Part shown: positions 57,170 through 64,000 of the stretch, piece by piece
Numbering within the stretch: position 1 is the stretch's first letter
How the letters are laid out: the number at the start of each line of letters is the position of its first letter
NCBI RefSeq assembly: GCF_050003625.1
Contig: NC_134398.1
Span: 79,454,003 to 79,518,002, forward strand
DNA from: Haematobia irritans
Taxonomy: Eukaryota; Arthropoda; Insecta; Diptera; Muscidae
Direction of reading: 5' to 3'
DNA length: 64,000 nt
Program-made: the position numbers and the translations under genes
The notes under the pieces: model-generated
Told to the model about the DNA's origin: nothing
Databases searched by the model: none
Seen by the model: the letters and a program-made list of their open reading frames with translations, nothing else

Positions 57170-58640
57170 AAGGTACTAGCATCCACTAACTCCGCTCCAG
57201 GTTTCACTAAAACATCGGAGGGCAATTGGACAACGTCCAGTGAGGAGACGCTGGAGGTACAATTGGACACACATTTTCCTGGAAATCAGACGGTTGGACC
57301 ATGTTTTGGCGGTGCTACAGTGGCTCAGCGGTAATTTCCTGTCGAGGAACTTGTATCGGAATCTAGAATAAGATGGGCGTTAAAAAGCTTTGGACCATTC
57401 ACATCCCCCGGACCTGATGGAATTACTCCGGCGGAGTTACAAGCAGTGACTCACAGAATTATCCCTTGGTTGACGGTGATATATAAAGGATGTATAAACT
57501 TAGCATATATTCCAGAAAAGTGGAGGGAAACAAAATTAGTTTTCATACCTAAAGCAGGTAAAGCCTCTCTCTCTCGAGTGCGAAGGATTTCCGACCAATC
57601 AGCTTATCCTCCTTCCTACTAAAGACTCTGGAGAGGATGATAGACATTTATCTTAGAACTAGCGTTGGTTCAAGTTTGCTCTCCAAACGACAGCATGCAT
57701 ACTCGAAGGGCAGATCCGCTGAGACCACATTACATGTCAAAGAATACACAATCGTGGCGCTTCTAAACATCGAGGGGGCATTCAATAACGTCAATCCGAG
57801 CTCGATATTAAATGGACTGGCAACTCTGAATGTTGATCCAGGTATACACACAAAGAAAATTTCATTAAAAGTCAGCCAACGAAAAATTTTCATTGATATA
57901 ACGAAACGTTTTCATTAATACAATGAAAATATTCGTTAATAGTACGAAACGTTACGTTGATTTGCAGAAAATTCGTTATATTAACGCAAAAATTCGTTGT
58001 ATTAACGAATTTGTTTCATTGGCTGACTTTTAACGACATATTTCGTTAATACAACGAAACTTTTTCTATTAGTGTGCTTATGCTGCTAGACGAACTGCTA
58101 ATGAGGAGACGTATTTCAGCCACACTAGGACAAGCAAACATGCAAAGGTGTGTCAACAGAGGCACTCCCCAAAGAGGAATTCTATCACTTCTTCTTTGGA
58201 ATGTTGCTATAAACAACCTTCTGGTTTCCCTAGAAAAGGAAAGGATAAAAGTGGTGGTACATGCAGACGATGTGGCCCTAGCAGACAGGGGAAAATTCCC
58301 ATCCACAATAAGAGATGTTATACAAAGAGCCCTCCGGATGACTGAGAAATGGGCGAAAGAGAATGGACAGTGGTTAGACCTATAATGCTATATGGTGTTG
58401 TAGTCTGGTGGCCGGCACTTCAGCAACCGACAGGTTTAGATAAAGTTCAGCGTATGGCATGCTTGTGTATCTCAGGCGCATTCAGTAAGACAGGAATAGA
58501 TTTCCTTAATGTCATGCTGCATCTATTGCCTTTAGACATTTTGGCCAAACAGTCAGCAGCAACAACGGCTGTGCGGTTGCGCGAGCTACTGCTGTGGTCG
58601 GAAAAAATGTACGGCCACAGTTCGGTCCTCAAAATAATGC
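57170..58640 (+). pseudogene. LINE reverse transcriptase domain
   Basis: 57380-57580 reads GPFTSPGPDGITPAELQAV, then IPEKWRETKLVFIPKAG, the fingers region. 57637-57850 has QHAYSKGRSAETTLH and LLNIEGAFNNV, where the first catalytic aspartate appears replaced by N. After E2, 58074-58370 has GTPQRGILSLLLWNVAINNL and the HADDVALADRG catalytic motif. From 58349 the post-RT region follows (PIMLYGVVVWWPAL, AFSKTGIDF) after a deletion of about 180 bp relative to the fragment at 45602. Several stops and shifts; inactive. Confidence 0.85.
57847..58074. mobile_element. Family E short element E2 in the RT gene
   Basis: Ends CACACAAAGAAAATTTC and TTTTTCTATTAGTG, flanked by TA / TG. 228 bp, near-palindromic: AAAGTCAGCCAA occurs near both ends in opposite orientation. 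Removing it with one flanking dinucleotide restores the LINE frame (NVDPG then LMLLDELL). Confidence 0.78.
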
Positions 58641-58689
58641 CAAAAAAATGCCAACACATTCTCCCCAACACATTCTGCTTCAAGAATAT

Positions 58690-60350
58690 ACATTTTTGGG
58701 ATTTGCCCCAATATGTTTGGAAACATTTTGAACCCAAAAATATTATACGCGTAGAAGAATTTTCTCCCAAAGAAGATTGTGCTGAAAGGTTTTTGTATAC
58801 AAGTTTGAAATTTTAGAAGAAATTCAAAAACTCTTACTAAAGAAGAACGTGAAGTCGAGTATATATATAAATATTTTTCCTTCGAATCCTAAGGTTAACG
58901 ATAACCATTCAAAAGCACATTATATTTAAATTCTTTTTTTTTTACAACCAGCAAATACATTTATTTTGGTGTGGTCAATTGTTGCATTGGATCAATCCCC
59001 ACCATGTTATAATACAATTTACCGAAAAAAGTTATAATGTTATTCTGGTTTTACCGATTCGAGTTTCGACGCTAAAATGAGAAATAATTTTAGCGGCAAA
59101 CCTCGAACTCAATGCCCGCTTTTATTTTCGAAAGAATCCGTCAAGTCCTCTTGGACTACTCATTAATAAAGAGGAACTAATCTTTATTTTTATAGATCTT
59201 ACTGTTTAATTTTTCACTGTTTCCCATTGTTTTCATTTTACTGTCACAACTCTGGAAAGAGTACACTGAAAAAAATATTGTCGTGAGGCCAAAGAGTGTA
59301 TGTCCTTAAAATAAGAATACAAATTTTGCTTAGCTTAGAAGACGCATTTCTCTAATATAAAGTTTTTTCCATGTTCATAAGTCGATAAACTTTTCAATGA
59401 AGTCGTGTTGTCGTTATAATTAAGTGATTTGTCTTGAAAGTGGGTATCATAACATGAAAGAAAAAATTTTTGGACTAAGGTCAACTTGACTTTAATAATT
59501 CAGAAAAATTCTTTAAAATTAATGAAATTGTCTTTAAATTTGTTGCATTTTTGCATCTTGACTACAAAGCAAAAATCGTTAAAAAATAGGACATGTTTTT
59601 CCACACTTTATTTTAAAGACTTTTTTTCTTGAAACATAGCATAATTTCTACTGAAAAAAAGCTGAAAAAGCGAAAAATTAAAATTTGCTTCATAGAGTCA
59701 AATACACAAAACCCACATTTAAAAGAGAATTGTGTCTTAAAAGTATTCTTACTTGAATTATCCGCTTCATTGGCTCGTAATCAATACCAAAATTGTTAAA
59801 CAGTGAAAAAGTAAACAGGAAAATATATAAAAACAAAGTTTAGGTCCTCTTTGTTAATAAGTAGTCCAAGGAGTTGACGGACACTATCAAAACTAAAAGC
59901 AGGCATTCATTTTAGCGGCAGAACTCGAATCTGTAAAAGCAGAATAACATTATAACTTTTTTGGCAAATTGAATTATAACTTGTTGGGGAATGATCCCAA
60001 GCAACAATTGAAAAAGTTTATTTCCTTTAAAATGAATGAAATTATTCTTTAATAAAAATTCATATTTGTTTGTATTTCTAAATAAAATTGTAAATGCATT
60101 TAAAATGGTGTTAAATGCTAGTAAAAAATAGTTCACGCCTAAATAAATTTATTTGTATTTTGTAAAATTAGTTATGTTTATACTCGACCTCACAGTCTTC
60201 TTTTGTAAAAGTTTTTGAATTTCTTCGTAAATTTCACACTTTTGTACCAAAAACATTTTTGTTTTTTGTTACAAATTGTTATTTTTGCAATAAAAAAAAA
60301 TAATATTTTATCCAAAAGCTCATTCCATTTCCAACCATATAATATGTTCA
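58690..60350. repeat. Fold-back structure Q with arms of about 500 bp
   Basis: Left arm about 58690-59240, right arm about 59800-60350, imperfect inverted copies. Examples: GAAGAAATTCAAAAACTCTT at 58818 pairs with the region at 60195-60230; TTATAATGTTATTCTG at 59032 pairs with 59940-59955; 'ctttttcactgttt' at 59215 pairs with 59799-59815. The spacer is mostly element C3. No coding. Outer ends carry family N-like ATATGTT motifs. Could be a fold-back transposon or an inverted duplication. Confidence 0.7.
59264..59800 (+). mobile_element. Family C element C3 in the loop of Q
   Basis: TA|CACTGAAAAAAATATTGTCG start; runs to 'aatcaataccaaaatt' and is cut before its own CAGTG terminus, where the right arm of Q begins. 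Confidence 0.72.
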
Positions 60351-60365
60351 CATAGAACAAGCATA

Positions 60366-61659
60366 CACCCAGAAAAAATGACCCCTTCTTTAAGTAAAAA
60401 TGAACTCATTGTGAAGAAAGTTGAACTTCGTATAGCGCCAAAGAAATTTTTATTTGTTTGAACGATGTGATTTTCGTAGAAATTAGGTATAATGCATTCC
60501 ATATATTAGTTAACATTTTCCTATATTTATGTACCACTATACTACAGAATGAAAAAATTTAACTGATTTGAATTCATATATGGAATGATTTTATTGAAAT
60601 TTTTTCATTCATTTGGACAAATGTTAGACATTTGTGGTAAAACTTTTACTTCATAATTAGAACTGCTTACCTTCGTTTTTAAATACAATTTTATTTATTT
60701 ATATGAGCAATTTTATCTTCAATAAAATACATGTTTTATTAATACATTGAATATATTTATTAAGAATCAACAGCATCGAATCTCCTTGAAATATTAGTTT
60801 ATTATTCCGCTGTTTCCAATTTCCATGTGATATTATCAACTGTAAAACGCACTTTTTCTTCTTCTTGTACTTTTCACTTTTAATAAGTTGCTGCCTAACG
60901 ATTTTGTCCTCCTTTTACAATTTCAATACCTACAAATATAAAAAATCATAAACCATTTTTGTTACAAAAGGTTAGCGTTACTGAATATTACCTGATAATT
61001 GAAGATTCCAAAATGAAGACAAATGAAAGGGTTGTTATTCTGCTGGTGTTTTCTTTCTTTATATACCATCACGAACATTGATAGATTTATTTTCAAAAAA
61101 CGAAATTTTTTCTCACTAATTTAAAATAATAAATATTTTATATATTTTATTTGTTATTTATTATATTATTTTACAATATTCTTTTTTAACAATCTTTCCG
61201 TATACCACAACAACTAAAAAAAAAAACAACCCACGCGCAAACATATCGATTACACCCACGCGCAAACACATCGATTGCGATGACAGGTATCGATTACAGG
61301 TAGACAATAGAAATATAGGAAAATTTCCTATATTCTAACAAGTGTGTTTCCTTAAGTTTTGATTGGATTGCATACTTCTTAGTACGAATGAACTAAAATA
61401 TTTTTCTATGCCAAGTGTTGTTCGTATGTATGAAAAACTTTCTATTATAAAGGAAGTCGCAATTATCATTTTATAAGAAATTTTACTAATTTTGAGGAAA
61501 CTTGGTTTTAGTTCGGGTTTTGTTTATTTTTACGAATGCTTTGTTATCGGTGAATAAAATTTTCTTGTTCAGTAGTAAATTCTTATACCCAGCGAAGAAA
61601 ATAGTATGAGTAAAATTCCATGCCTTATTCTAGTTAATGAACTATTCCTAACTGCTTAC
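60366..61659. mobile_element. Family H element H2, right end missing
   Basis: TA|CACCCAGAAAAAATGACC start and near-identity to H1 for about 1.3 kb. Breaks off at CTAACTGCTTAC; the last 130 bp of H1, including the second terminal repeat, are replaced by other sequence. Confidence 0.82.
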
Positions 61660-61669
61660 CAAGAAAAAC

Positions 61670-62288
61670 CAAGAAAAAAATTGTGCCCATAATGCCAAAA
61701 TGATAAACAAAACACATGTCCATACATACATAAAATGCTGCTCTCAAGGCGAAAACACATGGTGTTTTTTTTCAAATGTCCATTCTCTTGTTTCCGAATG
61801 TCTATTCTCTTTACTCTGAATACTCATTATAATATTCAAATTAAATAATATTTAGACTTAAGCATATCAAATTTTTGGCCTTATCATAAAATAGTTTTCC
61901 GAAACAACATAAAAGCGGTTTCACAGAAATTGCTCTCTTTTGATTCTCTCGCTGTGTTATGTTGATGTCGTTCGTCTCGGTTTCCATCTCCTTTTCTTTC
62001 TCTATACTCTCTCTATCCGTCACTCTCTGAATAAAATATCACAACATATATATGTTTACTAGAAATTTGTAAATTTATATATGTTTACATTCACACATAT
62101 TATTTTTATGAAACATTCATGCCCCAAACTTAATATATTCTAACATATTAACATGTGCGTCCCAAACATTTAGTGTTAGTTTAAGAACATTACATGTTTG
62201 CACTTAAATATATTGTGTTTAAAAATTGTGCCCCAAACACATTTTGTGTGTATATCGGAACATATGAATCACATATTTTTCTAACAGT
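61670..62288. repeat. Family N copy N2 and flanking AT-rich DNA
   Basis: CCAAAC-type motifs from about 62040, ending TTTTTCTAACAGTG next to TA at 62289-62290. The left limit is unclear; 61740-62030 has a (TCTC)n-like stretch near 61975-62015. Confidence 0.5.
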
Positions 62289-62290
62289 GT

Positions 62291-63207
62291 ATGAACCAAA
62301 TTAAAGTTAAATTAATGTCTATGCTTCTATTATCGAGTGTAGCGCTCTTGTTATCCTTATAGGCATAACAGTTGGTAATGTTGGCAAAACATCAATTAAT
62401 TATTTTATTGTGTCATTTACATTAATCAAGCTACGAAAAAGGACTTATTTCCCTTTTCATTTTTAAAAATTTAATTTGATCAGATAAAACTGACTAACAA
62501 AAATGGACCAATGAATGTGGCAAGCGATAAAATCATCCAACCAGAAATAATAATGAGCAGTAAAAAATAAACAAATAAAAATTTCAGTTGGCCAAGTTTT
62601 TGTGGAAAAGGGATAGGGACACAAAATTGAACGCACATAGAAGGCATACGGCAGCAATGAATGCAGGCACGTGGTGTGTTCCTGCCGGTTGCAATTAATT
62701 GCAATGAAAGGAGAGGAGGGCAAATTGAACCAAGACACATGGGTGTCATAGAAAACATATGACATGGCCACGAGGGAGTACCTGCTTGTGGCACTATTTT
62801 CAACGCATCTCGTCAGTTGCATGTCATGTGTTCGAGTCCTTAGTCACAGAATTTTTATCTTCACTTATCTTCCTCCTAAAGGAAATTCAGGAACATTGAT
62901 ACATCGCAACTGCACGCAATGATCGGCTGTCACTCGAAAGAAAGTTAAAAGTATTAGTGGACAAAACACGTCTTTATTCAATCTAGCCCTGGCACGAGTT
63001 TATAAAGACAATAAAAAAGTCAATTTTTAAAATTAAAAAGGTTCACAATTTTGATATAAACTCACTTCTAGCTTTGTGAAAAACTCGCTATTATGTTCGA
63101 ACAGCGGATAGCCATTTGTAGGTTTTCATTGTTCTGTTTTATAGTAAAAAAGTACTACCTGGTGGGAAAAACTTAACTCAATTGTAGTCCAGATTTTGAG
63201 ATTTCCA
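62291..63207. other. Spacer, unique, no gene recognised
   Basis: Two overlapping minus-strand open frames (62463-62822 and 62480-62803) are not supported by any domain. Composition is close to single-copy DNA. Confidence 0.4.
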
Positions 63208-64000
63208 CGCTACTGTGGTACAGGGTATAATAAGTTTGTGCATTTGTATGTATCGCCAAGAAGGAAAGGTCTCAGACCCATCGTTTGGTATACCGATCGT
63301 CTTAAAATTAAATTCTGATTTGATTTAGCGATGTCCGTCTGTCTGTATATGTAATTTTGTGTGCAAAGTACAGCTCGCAGTTTATGTCCGATCATCCTCA
63401 AATTTGGCACAGAGTTTTACTTTGGCTCAAAGACAATCGCTATTGATTTTGAAAACAATCGGCTCAGATTTAGATATAGCTGCTATATATATTTATCACC
63501 GATCTGGTCATAATTGGCGTATTTATCAATTATTTGATCAAGAATTTTCGTACAGCAAAATGGTTTACGATTCTCGTAAAATGTGCAAAATATCACACAA
63601 ATCGGTTCAGATTTAGATATAGCTCCCATATATAGCTTTCGTCCGATTTGAACTTATATGGCCACAAAAACCCGTGGTTTTGCCCTGATTTGCTTAAAAT
63701 TTTGCACAAGGATTATGTTTAATAGTATCGTTAATTGTGCCAAATTTAGTTGAAATCGGTTCAGATTTAGATATAGCTCACATATATATCTTTCGTCCGA
63801 TTTGGACTTATATGGCCTCAAAAGCCAGAGTTTTGTTCTGATTTACATCAAATTTTTTAACAAGGAGTACGTTTAATAGTATCGTTAATTGTGCCAAATT
63901 TAGTTGAAATCGGTTCAGATTTAGATATAGCTCCCATATATCTTTCACCCGATATGGACTTATATGGCCCCAGAAGCCAGAGTTTTACCCTAATTTGCTT
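63208..64000 (-). repeat. Family B repeat copy B5, runs off the window
   Basis: Minus orientation: ACTGTGGTACAGGGTATAATA end, GTCCGTCTGTCTG run, then units with 'ggttcagatttagatatagc' spaced about 153 bp (63603 area, 63757, 63911). Continues beyond 64000. Confidence 0.83.

Larger units (their letters stand above)
53200..58645 (+). mobile_element. RNase H-type LINE, longest copy, riddled with insertions
   Basis: Carries in order an ORF1-like region (53257-54420), endonuclease (54434-55400), a linker (55400-55757, then 57167-57330) and reverse transcriptase (57330-58640). Interrupted by a SINE (54876-55216), E1 (55760-57164) and E2 (57847-58074). The RNase H domain is absent: the copy stops at about 58645, where family N / fold-back Q sequence begins. 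Assigned to the same family as 23355-24735 because the shared part is nearly identical. Confidence 0.82.

Noticed and set aside
62463..62822. A 119-codon host protein on the minus strand
   Set aside because: Two overlapping frames of similar length are open, there is no domain, and no splice or promoter context.

Overview
This window looks like repeat-saturated, AT-rich nuclear DNA from a higher fly, most plausibly a calyptrate muscid (horn fly / stable fly / house fly group). The reasons are: (i) a mariner with termini and protein almost identical to the irritans-subfamily Himar type first described in Haematobia irritans; (ii) a DD41D (rosa-type) mariner relative; (iii) many copies of dipteran 'mini-me'-style repeats with a TA-run / core / (GTCC)n module; (iv) Jockey-clade and RNase H-bearing LINEs. 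The species is inference. I found no host protein-coding gene, rRNA or functional tRNA. Every recognisable reading frame is a decayed transposon protein, and the rest is long non-coding spacer of intergenic or intronic type.

The letters below are local names. Family A (8 copies) and family B (5 or more) are related interspersed repeats with the same termini, the same GTCC-type microsatellite and a 153-bp internal tandem unit. Families C, D, E, F, G, H, L, N and probably J are short non-autonomous DNA elements whose ends read CAC...GTG and which mostly sit between 2-bp duplications, usually TA. K is similar but ends CCCAGC. O and P are hAT-type miniature elements with clear 8-bp target duplications. 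A tRNA-headed SINE shares its 3' tail with an RNase H LINE. Q is a long fold-back structure.

Layout. 0-8.3 kb: A1 inside a LINE ORF1 relic, unique DNA, the rosa-type element, families M and N, A2. 8.3-20 kb: unique DNA, SINE, D1 with A3 nested, K1, hAT element P with a nested SINE, A4, J, H1, A5. 20-26 kb: Himar-like mariner, LINE 3' half, solo LINE tail, K2 with L2 inside. 26-35 kb: C1, D2, unique DNA, D3, F1, then F2, a 4-kb nest containing A6, C2 and G. 35-46 kb: A7, Jockey LINE, B with a nested mariner, K3 with L1 inside, hAT element O, E3, F3. 46-53 kb: LINE piece, B3 with A8 nested, hAT transposase relic, unique DNA, B4. 53-64 kb: the longest LINE copy (ORF1, endonuclease, RT), interrupted by a SINE and two E elements, then fold-back Q, H2, N2, unique DNA and B5.

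The elements work together as parasites and partners. LINEs probably mobilise the SINE through the shared tail. Autonomous transposases not present here must have moved the CAC...GTG families. Nested insertions give relative ages and several exact empty-site reconstructions.
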